Positions 23,663 to 35,952 of a stretch of DNA of 64,000 nt are shown here, in pieces. The stretch is from positions 5,169,888 to 5,233,887 of the forward strand of contig NC_135042.1 of the NCBI RefSeq assembly GCF_051020975.1. Direction: 5' to 3'. The position numbers and the translations under genes were made by a program. The notes under the pieces are model-generated. The model had not been told where the DNA came from. It worked only from the letters and a program-made list of their open reading frames with translations, and did not search any database. The number at the start of each line of letters is the position of its first letter. Positions within the stretch are counted from its first letter, which is position 1. Source of the stretch: Osmia lignaria lignaria (Eukaryota > Arthropoda > Insecta > Hymenoptera > Megachilidae).

Positions 23663-24052
23663 GTGAGTCGCAAATTTGTTTGTTATGTAACAAATGCATG
23701 CAATTAAACATATATTATTCGGTTAACATATACTGGGAGTAAGAAAATTATTAGTAAATTTATACAATCAATTTTATACAATACAGTAACAGTCTGTGCA
23801 TTTTGTTTTTACATTAATCATGTATTATATAATATTGCAACAAATATTTTTAAATATTTATATTTTATCTCAAATATTTTTCATCTATTGAAAATTGCTT
23901 TCATTCAATGACTTAAACGTAGAATTAAAATGTGTAGTGAAGACGTTGAATCAAAACATTTTCTTTTGTATTTGTGTGTATCGTACGAGGTCGAAGAACC
24001 TCGTAAACAAACGCCTTCTTTTCCCAGAATATGTTGATACACGTTTTCACAG

Positions 24053-24088
24053 GAAATCCTCCTGTGTAACCTTTGCATGTTCTCAGAG
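24053..24088 (+). CDS. Candidate 36-base microexon
   Basis: This segment lies between an acceptor (cacgttttcacag) and a consensus donor (gaggtaagc at 24089). It is exactly 12 codons, open in the phase left by the 23662 exon end (phase 0), and encodes E I L L C N L C M F S E. It could be an alternatively used microexon of the gene starting at 23481. The support is only splice consensus and matching phase. Confidence 0.25.
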
Positions 24089-24874
24089 GTAAGCCTCTTG
24101 TTAATAGATACATCGCGCGTGTAACAATCGAACAAGCCTAGCGAGTAATGCGTTTAGCTCGTATGTAACTATGCATCGTCATATCGCGCCCGGTAATTGG
24201 CGACCATTGTTTATTTATAGCGTGGAAATTACCTAAGACACCCGACTAGCGGGATGAAATATTAGAATATTTACACGAACAAAATGTTTTCCAATTATCC
24301 TATTTAATATTAATTAATCATTATTTCAAGAAATCAATAATTCTGGTCATTGGAAAAATTATTACACTGTCGCTATCAGAAAAATTTATATTTGCGTCCT
24401 AGTTTCCATTAGGAAAGGGTTAACATGCTTCTTCGCGAACAGATTTATCGTCTTTGCTTGGACGCTTTCACCAGAACCCCAACTGGTGCGTTCAAATTCG
24501 ATCGTAATCTATAAACTCGTGGATTACACCGAATTCGATAAGCGAAAAAACGTAGAAGGAGAGTAAACTCTACGTTTATCAATCGTGAAAAAGAAACAGG
24601 GTAATTGGAAGGTGTATTGTTTGTTCATGGCTGACGGAGTACGTTAACGTTCTTTGTTGCGGATGATTGGTACGCTTTCACCTACACTTTGGCAACGTAC
24701 TCATTGTCTTAAGCGTTCGGGGCTGGTTTTTCTCATTGATCGTCGAACAACGACAACCTTCCCTGTTATTAGACGAACTTATCGGTCCTCGGGGAAACTC
24801 GTCGACCGATTTCTCGTTATTAGGTGAAATTTAAAAAATTCTTTATCACCCTGCTTTCCTTTACGCTTTCTTAG

Positions 24875-25012
24875 ACTCGAGGATTATCTGCTGCGCGAAC
24901 GGGACAACATTGTAAATATCCTGGAGGCTATAAGAAAATTTCTATTAATCATAAAAATCATTAAATCAAAGGGGTTGAAATTGGGGCGTACACGTTTGAA
25001 AATTTCACGGTG
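24875..25012 (+). other. Open segment after a strong acceptor, possible exon
   Basis: A long pyrimidine-rich acceptor (ctttcctttacgctttcttag, ending at 24874) is followed by an open, helix-like reading starting L E D Y L L R E R D N I V N I L E A I R K F. This frame stays open about 45 codons to a TGA. The only donor-like sites are weak (cggtgaaa near 25010). It has the charged and hydrophobic periodicity of a coiled coil but no match I can name. It could be a terminal exon or chance. Confidence 0.15.
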
Positions 25013-25518
25013 AAATTGCACGCTTCTTCTTGGTAGTTGAGAAAAAAAAATGTTAAAGTTGGTCAAAGTGATATCGGTCCGGCATTTCGCCAACGTTGAT
25101 CTTATTGTGTGTCTCGGGTGGCGGTTTCTACCCCGCGGCCTCGGATAATGCGATTTCCGCATATTGTCTCGCGTGAGCGGTCGTTCTTTGCAAAAGCTGC
25201 CTTCAGAGGAGCGCTCTCGTGGGATCACGATTATATTGTTACCGCGTTGTGTATACACGTGAAGTCCGCTATCCATTATGCCGGACCGAATAAAATAGAG
25301 ATGTATTGTCCTTATATACGCGGCAAGTTGTACGGCTGCGAGCTACACCGGCCATTTATTATTAGTTAAATAAATACGTACGTCGGATACACGGGGCCCG
25401 GAGCGTGTCCACTTGATCTGTTGTACCAGGAAACCGCGTTCGATTTTTCGTTTTTCTTTCCTTTTAACAGCGCCGCGTTTTCACTTTATATCGATCCAAA
25501 GAACAATCGTCTTTTCTT

Positions 25519-25547
25519 CATTTTTTTTTCTTTTTTTTTTTTTTTTT
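25519..25547 (+). repeat. T tract
   Basis: Two thymine runs separated by a single cytosine form a tract of nearly 30 bases. It is simple sequence. Confidence 0.8.
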
Positions 25548-27232
25548 TAATAGTTGCTTGTAATTTAAGTTAGATGCTTGTCGAGATACCTTATGGAATG
25601 AAAGTTTGAGGGTAGTTAATTTCCTGTTGAATAATAAACGAAGCGAATGCTAATGGTACACCGTCTACAGGCAATTGTAATTGAAAATAGAATAATATTT
25701 GTAAAGAAATATCTTGTGAAATATCAGAGACACGGTTGACATAGAAACATAATTACAAAAAAAAAGAAACGAATACGTTATTCAATATAAAAGAAGAAAC
25801 AAACTATTGTCCCCGACATTGACGCGAATTTCTTGTTTCTGTTTCGCGAAAGTTTCATCATCGACTGCACGTTATTGTGCCGGTTACGTGGGATTATTCC
25901 ATCAACTTTCTTATCTATGCACTCACAAAGGGTGTTTTATGCTTCGTCCTTCCATTTCAAACGAAACAAACACGTCTGCCACGTAACTGAAAATGGAAGT
26001 CGGCTTTTTATTCCTTCGGACTCGTTTCGCCGCACGAAACCGACCGTTTACGGTTCATTTCACCAACTGCCGGCTAGTTTTTCTTTATGTTCCCTTGAAC
26101 GTCCGTGAACCGTGTTAAACCCATCGTAATAGATGCTGTAAATAATCTAGAACGTACATTAAACTTCCTCGATAAGATTTTTTATAGTTTCTTAATCAAA
26201 GCATTCGACCCGCGTTTCTTTTACCTGAAAATTCAAATTGAAATTCTCAAATGATTATTTCATGTTATTTATTAATAACAGCCTTGAATTGTTTTTAGAA
26301 TTTAACATTGAGAATCAGTCTCTCCGTAAAATCGTAGGAGTCAGGTAGATGGTCTACCTTTACCTTCCGCTTAATTACTTTCACCGTACGGGGAAGTTAA
26401 TTAATATTTTTTCACGTTCGTTCAACCACCGATCGGTCCCGACGATCGCGCTCGTTACCGACGCCCGAACCATCGCATCGGTGGATCTAATTCGCTTAGA
26501 ACGTTCTTTCCGACTGTTACGAACCGGTCACGGACCGGTTGCCTACTTTGCACGTGCCCCTTGATTCTCCTGCTCTAATGTGGAAAGGCAATTAACGCCG
26601 ATCGGTTTATCGATCGAACAGGGGAACCGGGAAAAAATACCAATCGTACGAATCATCGTGCTGCTCGATGACCTTCCGGTAGAATAGCTTTTCCATCTTA
26701 ACTGATACGTTCACTGCCCCAGTGAAAATGGACCTTTATGGTAAGACTTCATTTCAGTTTCATTTTCTACAAAATTTCAATCGTTCCATTCTGATTTCAT
26801 TATCGCTTTCGTTTTGTAATTAACAATTTGAAAGGCTAGTGAAACACACCCACCAAGAGCCAGAGATCAAAGGATTCGGTACGATTAATATCGATATCGG
26901 ACGCTGTTATCGGCTCTTCCGCTAAGCCAATTAAAACGATTTTATTCCGTTTCTAACGGTCGGATAAGAAGCCTGGTAAATTTCACTTAACATCCGTGGT
27001 GGTCGGGGATCGCGTGAAACACGCGGTGTAAAAAAAGCCGAGGATTCGCGATCGGTTTTAGAGAAAGGAATGCATGCGTGCAACGTGAACGTGTGCAGAC
27101 GGTGAGTGACCTAGAAACACATTATCGCGATATGTTCTGCTCGCCGACCCACTGACGTGACACGCCCAGCAATCCGGATCGATCTTCCTGACTTTATCAT
27201 TGATTTCCTTCCACCTCAAAAATCAGTATCGA

Positions 27233-27250
27233 AAGAGAGAGAGAGAGAGA
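27233..27250 (+). repeat. GA microsatellite
   Basis: About nine consecutive ag/ga dinucleotides flanked by adenines. It is simple sequence with no other feature. Confidence 0.9.
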
Positions 27251-28034
27251 AAATAACTGTTTTTTATAAATTCAACAATTGCACCTACTCCAAATTTCTT
27301 ATTAATTTGCATAATATTCGCATGAATACGAGGAAATTTTAGAAATTAGGTTGAATTTATTTTTCATAGATTAAATTATCTTTGAATTACTGGAGAAATT
27401 TCTTATAATTAGCATAGATTTATAGATGATTATCGCCGACAGTCGTTTGATCAAAATCCCTCTCGTAAAGGTAATCACCGTCGGTTTCAGTCGAATCTCC
27501 CGATTCTCGCTTATTTACACTGAAAACGTTCCAACTTGTCGTTAAAATATTATTTCTCGCCTCTTGAAGATTAGAAGGTTTCTATTTCCAGGTGATCCCC
27601 CGTCGAAAATAGCCATTCCGCGTATTATCGTGACGGTATGACGTCCCGTGGACCGATCAAACAAACAGAGCAGATAAATTTGGCGACTTGGCAACGATTA
27701 TAATATCGAGCCGCTATATTCAGGATCATTTTCATGATCGATCCTCTTTAAATAAATCTAGCGATCAACGATCGAGACGCGCAACAACGCGGATTCTGGG
27801 ACGATCTTTTACGTTTTGAAAGTTGGATTGGTATTTATTGACCGTGTTGAAAGAAACACAGGGTGAAAGGATTTTTTGATAGCTTTAACGTCATCTTCTA
27901 TTAGAGGGTTTAAACATGTTGGATATTATATTGCTCTCACTTTTATTGTGCCGGGACATTTTTATAGTTTGAAGAAATTGTGCTTTCTGAAATCTCTGAT
28001 GAAAGTTTTATAGAGAATCTAATATTCATTTTGT

Positions 28035-28231
28035 AATCTTCGAGTTCCTTGGGAAAATATTTAATGATAGGTGTTTTGAACGAATCTGGACTTCTTCTTG
28101 AAATATATTTATGAAAATTAAAGAAAAGGAAATCTTCGAGTTAATTGGGAAAATAGAAATATTTCATGATAGGTGTTTTGAACGAATCTGAATTTCTTTC
28201 TTTAATTATATTTTTGAAAATTAAATCTAGA
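28035..28231 (+). repeat. Two-copy tandem repeat, about 96 bp
   Basis: The word aatcttcgagtt occurs at 28035 and again at 28131, and the following sequence (ttgggaaaata, then gataggtgttttgaacga, then tttgaaaattaa-like) is shared in the same order. The second copy has a short insertion and several substitutions. It is AT-rich and non-coding. Confidence 0.85.
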
Positions 28232-31200
28232 GAGCCAATAGCCTTTGGCCGGGTCTAGGTTAATAATAAAGTGTATAGATATTTACGTTGGGTACGTCAG
28301 GTTCGATGTTTGGTTGCTTTGCCGGGTAGATTTATGGATGTTGGTCCAACAGAGCATCGTCGAGAAACCGATAGTGTTGCTGGTCTATTCGAAAGGATAT
28401 TTTCTAGAAAATCAATGATACCAGATCATCGTTTGTAATTTTTTCCTTTATTTTTTATTTCCCTGCTCCAATGAATCATCCATCACATTAATGGAATAAG
28501 GTTCTTTTAAATTTACGATCCCACGATTCTATCGATTAGGAAAAAGAGAAAGAATCTTCGAGTGCACGGTGAAAAAGCAAACACGGTTTTAAATAAAAAT
28601 TGTTACTACTGGAGAGGTAGAAAAAGCCTGGAGATTCTTGCCTAAAGGTATTTACTGTAGCTCAGCTCGGCTAGTCCTTGTACAACCGAAGGGACGGGCC
28701 TGGCAAAACATCCTTAACGATTTTAATTAACTCCGTTAGTTCGCGGAGGTCTTAACGTACGCAAATGCATGGCCTCGGTTGTACCGTTAGACACCGTCGA
28801 TAGAGAAAAGATGCGACATTCCTTTTCGTGTATCCAATGCAGAATCTGATGGAAAAAAAATTGGGAACATAGACTGATCTGTCCCTATATTTTCCCCATT
28901 TTCCTTGGATTTCATTCTTAACCCTTTACACGAAACGTGGACACAGTTTCAACAAATTAAGAAATTTTATTTTCCATTGAGTATTTAAATAATTTCTGAC
29001 TAAACAGTCTTCACGGTATTACTGAAAAATTTCCTAATAAGGTAACCGCGGTTTATGAAACACCTCCGTCTCTGATAAGAAAACAGATAACATTCTTAGA
29101 AGCTGTCGCCGTAGGACAAAATGGAAATCGGGATTTTCACGTAGTTTCTTACGTTTATCTCGACGGTATTCGTTCCTATTTCATGTTCTTGAGAATTTTT
29201 AACGCGACCACGATCCAAGAAATCGTTCAAAAATACGTGGAAATGCCAGACCGATGACTGCCTCTGTGCTGTCGAGTTCGTAAATCCTATTAATAGGACG
29301 GTTTGTCTCGAGTTGACTAATTTTTCTCACGTACCAAAGACGTGTATCGGCTGTTTCATAAATCCTGACCAACTGTTTGCTGTAAATTTATTGAGGAAAC
29401 TAAACTTCGATCCGGAGAATTATTATCATGAAGAGAATGGGTAAATACGTAGGAGGATTGTTCGAAATACTCATTGTCCTTTTATAAATTTTATTCTTAT
29501 TTTGAGAAAATTGTGCACTTGTAAGGAGAATTTGTAGAATTTATGTGAAAGATCGTCAGCAATCCTTAAATCTGGAAAAGAAAAATGAAATGTATATTTT
29601 ACATATTTTTAGTATTGAACTTTTTCATACTAAAAACCATGGACTTCGCTCAAGAATACAAATAAATCAGAATTCCGAAAGATATTATTAATGCAAAACA
29701 TACTTACATTTCGCGTATAATAATTGTTAGTAAATGTTGTTAGTAAACCAGTAAATCTTCGCCAAGAGTTGTATAATTGTGATTAATATGAATAGAATAC
29801 AGACAACACGAGCCAAGTGTCTAAGAATCTCTGAGATATTAGCTCTTCTAAATTTACAACCATCGCGGTGCCTACACAGAATTATTTATCAAAATTCAAG
29901 GGATAACGATTTCGAACAACACACCTTTGTCACATTTATGTGGTAATTCTTTTCAAAGAGAACACGCGAAAATCTGACGAATTTAAATGCGGGTCAAAAA
30001 TTATCCCTGTTTTTCAATTATTTATGTAGCCTTGTTTTCCTCCATTCCGATGTCGAGTCGCACTTTGTGTCTGTATTTTGCCTGGAAAGTAAGCCGATGT
30101 TATCGAGAAGGGGACCGTCTCGTGATGTGCACCGGCACGATGCATTTGTAAGTGCAAGCGACTATAAATAATCGGCGTCCTCGCTACCTGCACGCGTTAC
30201 TCGTTATACGTACGGGCGCGTGTTGTACAACGGTGAACGACCGTTCGTAAATCCACCTCCTACATGATGGGTTACACTTCGAAAATTAAGGTCTCCTCCG
30301 ATCCAATTCTCTTTTTCACCATTCTAATCTTTCCAAAAATTGAATAAAGCGAAGAATGAAACTTCCGTCTGTTATTAATCACCAAATTTCAATTATTCGT
30401 TTAATCCCGGATAAGGATTAATATCCAACCCAGCCATTAATTTTCCCTGCTATCCCGAGAGGGAAGATTAAAATAAATTCCCATCATCGCTACCTTCTCC
30501 GCGAGTACTGTCCAGAGAGTATCGGGGGTAGAGGAGCGTGGAATCGGGCGAAAAAATTGCCACCCGCGGGCCCCGACTACCGTGTGTATCTCGTTCCTCG
30601 TTCGATCTCGTGGCGAGTCCCCGAAAATAAATCGTTCAGGGGCGCCTCGTTATTTTCTGAAAGGGGGTTGGCCTTAGGGGGTCCCGTCTCGTCCCGTCGT
30701 TTACGAGTGGCTACTTTCGAGCAATCGCTTTTATCGCGTGTTCACGGGACCGGGGCCGGGTATTAGCACGGTAGATCACATCGCGGCTCGAGCAGAAGAC
30801 ACCGATAAAGCGAGGGAAAAGGAAGAAAAAATGCAGCCCGAACGAGGCATCTTCTTGCAGCCCCGATGTACGCGTCGCGAGATGAACCGTGCCTACCATT
30901 TGGATAAGATGAACAGAGGGAATTTCGGGGAAATGTGCCAGGTATTTCTTGCCGCTACTGAACGGGCTTGGATTTATTAGCCTTTTAAACCGCGTAATTC
31001 GGAATACTTCGTATGGGTTCGTTTTCGAAACTAAGAAAGGTAGAAAATATTCGTCGAATTAGTTTCGTGTGATAATCTAAAATTTATATTTATAATGGGA
31101 AATGTATCGAGCAAGGTTTCGCAGTTTTCTTAAAAAACCGGATGGGAATTTTTAGTTCAAGTTTCACCGAGTCTGCCGTGCGGCAATTTCGCTGGAATTT

Positions 31201-32028
31201 GGGATACTTACACGCGCGAATATCCCGCTTGGTGGACATCGGGGTAACAAGGACACGTTTTCGAGAAGAAAACGAGGGATCTCGAGATCAACTTGGCTCG
31301 TGTTTCTTTATCGCGATAATCGAGAACGAAGGGTGCCACGTTAGTCGCAGTCCCGAAAACACGGACAGAGAAAGGATTCTAAGGATAGAGGGTCGTTAAC
31401 AATCGCGTTATCAGACTTTGCCAGTCGTTAACTTTGTAGGGGTATAAATTCTACCTTTGGAGAATCAGGCTCGGTCTTCTCATGGTTCTTGCTTGAAAAA
31501 TAATCTAACTCCTGTCGAAATTTAAACGATTTTTCTTTGGAATAATCAGTGAGATAATTGCACGAATAGATAATAGCGTGCGAAGCTGCATAAGCAAAGG
31601 TTCTTCAAACAAAACCGTGAAATGATCGATGATCTCGCGAATTTCGTCAATGGAAAGGATCATCTTTGTGTTACGTAACACGGTTATCGATGTGTCACCG
31701 TGAAGGATGCAAACATCACGCCCACTCGTAGCACGGGCGTGCGGTGTTAGTAACGAAAGACAGGGAAGCAAAGATTAATGAGTTTGCCCAGACGGATCGC
31801 CACTGTCTCTTCGCGAATGGTTAGTTTCTTCATAAAGGAAGGAGAGTCATTCGTTTGTTCCTGGCACAGGCGTGAAAATAGGGTCTGGACGTCGGTGAAT
31901 GCCGGATTCACGAATCACCGTTCTCGACTCTTGTCGATGAATGGGAAGACTGTTGACCCATTTCCGGATGCTACCATATACGACGATTCTTGAGTCATCT
32001 GTTCGGTCTCCTTCCTTGCTTTTCTCAC

Positions 32029-32151
32029 CTTCGCGTTGCGTTGACTTGACTTGCTTGAAATCGAAACCGGTTGCTTTTGTCTTCGCCTGCTGAATCGGCC
32101 GGCCGTAGGCGAAAGCGAGTTCGATTTTTCAAAGGATTTCTTCAGGAACAT
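32029..32151 (-). other. Candidate minus-strand first coding exon (41 codons)
   Basis: On the minus strand an ATG at 32149-32151 opens exactly 41 codons that end in phase 0 at a gtgaga donor (complement of 32023-32028). The peptide is basic and serine-rich, starting MFLKKSFEKSNSLSP and containing SRRRQKQ and ISSKSSQRNAK. The ATG sits on the very edge of the 192-bp tandem array, so its start may be accidental. I found no partner exon. Confidence 0.15.
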
Positions 32152-32700
32152 CCTTATTTTAATTTCTGCCTTAGTCTAATAGTCAGATGTTAGGCATCAA
32201 TTTCCAAAGCATTAGAACAGAAATTGTATCTGAATGGACCCATTTCAAGATTAGGCAATTATAGAAGGGCACTCTGCTTAAAATTAAAATAATAATTTTT
32301 TAATTTTGCCAACATGCTAGGACTAAGGATCTATCTAGGAATATCCTTATTTTAATTTCTGCCTTGGTCTCATAGCTATCAATTTCCAAAGGATTAGGAC
32401 AGAAATTGTATCTGAATGGACCCATTTTAGGGCCATTCAAGATTAGGCAATTATAGAAGGGCACTCTGCATAAAATTAAAATAATAATTTTTAAATTTTG
32501 CCAACATTCTGGGACTAAGGATCTATCTAGGAATATCCTTATTTTAATTTCTGCCTTGTTTTCATAGCCATCAATTTCCAAAGGATTAGGACAGAAATTG
32601 TATCTGAATGGACCCATTTTAGGGTTAGGCAATTATAGAAGGGTACTCTGCTTAAAATTAAAATAATAATTTTTAAATTTTGCCAACATTCTGGGACTAA
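32148..32700 (+). repeat. 192-bp tandem repeat, nearly three copies
   Basis: Copies start at 32148, 32340 and 32532, exactly 192 bp apart, and the last ends at about 32700 after 169 bp. Each contains tccttattttaatttctgcc, then acagaaattgtatctgaatg, then ggcaattatagaagggcact, then an aaaataataattttt tract and tttgccaacat. The second and third copies are the closest to each other. The first carries local differences, which suggests unequal exchange between the inner copies. Because 192 is divisible by three, a minus-strand frame stays open across copies and repeats a 64-residue pattern (KMGPFRYNFCPNPLEID). No other copy is seen in the window. Confidence 0.95.
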
Positions 32701-35700
32701 ATAACAACGCAAAGTAAAGGAGGACTCTTTGATGTTGTTTCTTCTTGCATAAGAGGAATTCGAACGAGAAACCGGATGAATGATCTGTTGTATTGCATCG
32801 CCGGTTGAAAGGAAGATGCGTAGTCACGGACGTGGACAGGTTGAAAGAAATTTGCACGTTAAAACTGTTCAGGTTGCGCAGCGTTGACGAGCTAATTCGA
32901 AGAGAAGCATCGTTTGACGAGCCCTGCCTTTCGAAAGCTCTGATGGGGCAATAACTGAGCAATCAGCTTTTGCTAAATTCTTTCGCAAAGATGAGGTAAC
33001 TTCGTTACCTGTGAAAATTACTTAACGTAACGATCTATTAAAATTTCTGACGAATCAAAGGACTTTAATGTTTGCGAATTAACGCAGAAATTCAAATTCC
33101 AAATCAACCATGTCCCGAAAAAGGATGATCGAACAAAGTTCGGAAATGACAGTGCAATATTGACGTTTCAAGGTTCAGAATAGGCACACAAATAGTAAAA
33201 AAGAGCTAACAGGATTCACGACGCATTTATGAATACCCTGCGAAAGGAATTCAATGCCAAATTTCTGTCAGGGAATTATCGATCAACATCCTTGCTAATC
33301 GACGGAACGTCAGTGATCATTAACCCTTTCATTGTTGAAGGAAATCGACTGTGATTTCGGGAATAATATCAATAATTACAATTCAACCACCATTAGCCGA
33401 TGAAAATGTATTAATTAATTACAAATTTTCTGCTCGAGTAACCATTCATTAATATTCAATTTTACAATGAAAAAATGAAATTCAGTGTCAAACGTTGCGC
33501 TTAAAAACGAGCCCCTTTGATCGTCGTCGATCGATCGGTATCAGAACCGGTCGCAGGTTCATGAACGATCGAAAGGAGGTTAAAAGATGCTCTGAAATAA
33601 AAAATGAAAATGTATATACCCGTTGTCGTACGTAGGAAAGAAGGGGGTCGGCATCAGGCCGGAAGAATTTAGTCGTGGTCTCTATGCCGGCGTGGTTATT
33701 ATGCCTGCCTTAACGTTCCTCGCATTCGCATTCGCCTGCCCACGCAACGCGACCGCCCCTTTAACATCGCCGGTATTCGCCTGATTTATGAATGCCCTGG
33801 CTATATTTAACAGCGTGTTCGCCATTGAAGACATGCCTTAGGCACGGCACAAGGCGAGCTGAATCGTTGTTGTGTCGGTGCGTAAGGAAAGAGAGAGGAA
33901 GGTGGAGGCTGATGTCGCTCGTAAGAGACGTTAGGGTAGGAGAGCAGCACGTAATCCCACGTAATGCGGTATCCTACGCGAGAAGAAGAAATCTTACAAG
34001 AAGAAATCGTCAGAATGCGCGTCGAAATTTCAAAGACTGCGGAGGAATCCTCCTCGTGGGACGCGGACAACTTTATCGCGACACCCTTATCGCTTCATCG
34101 AATGAAAATTCGATGACCCCTCTCTACTTATCCATTCCGGAGGTCAGTTAATAAATTCCATCGGATTACTTCTTCGTTCCCTATCGAAGCTTGTTTCGCG
34201 AACAGATAGAAGAAGAGCAGAAAAATACCATTTATGGAATCAGGAAGATTATTTATTTACGAGTTGGGTGGACTGGATAGTAGATAAATTTCAGCGAATA
34301 GTTTTTATTTTTCGAGGGTCGTGGAAGTTATTTCACGGAATATCGGCATATTTTTTCAAAAGTCACTATTTCTAAACAGGATCCTCGTTGTATAAGGTGC
34401 ATAACTTTCCCGCTGTCGACTCATTACGAGAGAGAGGAAAGAATCGATGGAGGGTACGCGATATTTGCCGTGCAGAGCAAACAAATCAACGCGATCCAAC
34501 GTGGACAAACATAGCGACCGGTAAAAAGAAGCACCGATTGCATAGTTCCTTCGAGCGGAAACAGCGAACGGCCGTATTTGGTCACGGTGTAGAGACCTAC
34601 TATCGAGCTTAGCTCGTATCTCGCATTTCGATTCGAGAACACCGTTGTTAAACAATGTGGAATTGGGGAAGTGTGCCACTTGGGTGGCTCGGGTCCACCA
34701 TCGTCGAATCGTGCACGGCTCTTTATGAAGCCGCTTTATGCACGTGTATGCACTTCGAACATCCGAAAGTAATATTCACCGTCAACCGTTGGATAATCTT
34801 CGAATTTTATGCGTCCCGCTAATTAAGCTGACTGGTCGATATTCTCAAATATTTCGCGCCATTAATCGCGGAATACGATAAAAGATAGAATTCTATCCGA
34901 ACGATCTTTCCATGCAGACCGAGAAAATAAAAGAACAGGGAATATCGTTCTACTACGCGTTCCCTGGAAGCTTATCAGCGTTAAGCGTGACATTTTTCCG
35001 GTAATTTTCTTCGTCAACGAGACGCTCGAAAGCTGGACAAGATTATAAAATTAATCTGTGAACGCGTTTAGCTCGGTGCGAAAGAAAAATTCCAGGCTCT
35101 TCTTCTCCTCTTCGGGATCGTTTATTTTCGTCCCTGTTTTCGTCGACGTGTTTCGAACCGTATTAAAATTAGAAAAAGCCGCGTGTCGCGTTATGGGACG
35201 AAATAATCAGATTCCGAAACGGCGCGGCGATTTGTTATGTCCGTTTTCTTCGCTTGTATTACCAGCTCTCGCCGCTTCTCTCTAATCCTGGTGATACCTC
35301 GAAGAGAGCACGGTAATTTGCATGCATTTAAATCTGATCGAGATAAAGATCGAAGTTGGTCTCGATGGCGTTATCCCGGCCTCATCTACCCGCGCTATAC
35401 GATATCCTCTTACGAGTTGTGGCATCGGGGTTACTGTCGCCGTAGCTCATCCAATCAGAAGCCTCGCGTCATAGGTCGTCGTTTCCTGTCCATTATACAC
35501 GCGTGTTTCCTTTCGTTGCGACGTCGTTCGCTGGTTATTCCTGGCACTTCTCCCGAATCCGACAGAAAAATGGACGAATTTCTGTTTGATTCTTGATACG
35601 TTTTTCAATGGTAACTTTTAGGGAATATCATTGTTTAAAATATCGTTTCGATTTTTCTTTGTCGTATTATAATTACTATTTCGAGGAGTCAGTTTTATCA

Positions 35701-35926
35701 GTTGCACAGTTGGCCGCGCGAAATTATCCGCTCGTTATCGTGGCTCCCAGCCGCGACCGGACGACTCCCGGTAGATATTCTGTGGCCGCGTTATCGCGCG
35801 CACACAGCATTCGTGTGATCCGCTAAAAGAGCCTCTTGCTCTATCGAGATCTACATAGTTGCATAACTTGAAACGAGCATCGATTCTCGGAGCCGTGGTG
35901 CAACCGGCCACGGTGAATCGCGATGC

Positions 35927-35952
35927 ACCGGCGCTGCACCGGCGCTGCACCG
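35927..35952 (+). repeat. GC-rich 11-base unit, two to three copies
   Basis: The unit caccggcgctg occurs twice in direct succession and is followed by a partial third copy, caccgcg. It is a short minisatellite in a CpG-dense spot. Confidence 0.7.

Larger units (their letters stand above)
24089..32147. other. Non-coding stretch, possibly long first intron
   Basis: No exon is firmly supported. The interval holds a candidate acceptor and open frame at 24875, a T tract at about 25519-25547, a GA microsatellite at 27233-27250, a two-copy repeat at 28035-28231 and a GC-richer part at about 30.46-30.98 kb. If the gene starting at 23481 is real, this may be its long intron. Otherwise it is intergenic. 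Confidence 0.4.

Noticed and set aside
26729..26741. Start-like ATGGACCTTTATG followed by gtaagac
   Set aside because: Only five codons, no compatible acceptor with an open frame nearby and no promoter signs.
28652..28675. A-box-like tagctcagctcgg
   Set aside because: No matching B box or acceptor stem pairing downstream.
32148..32700. CRISPR-like array
   Set aside because: The whole 192-bp unit is repeated without unique spacers and the genome is eukaryotic. It is a tandem repeat.
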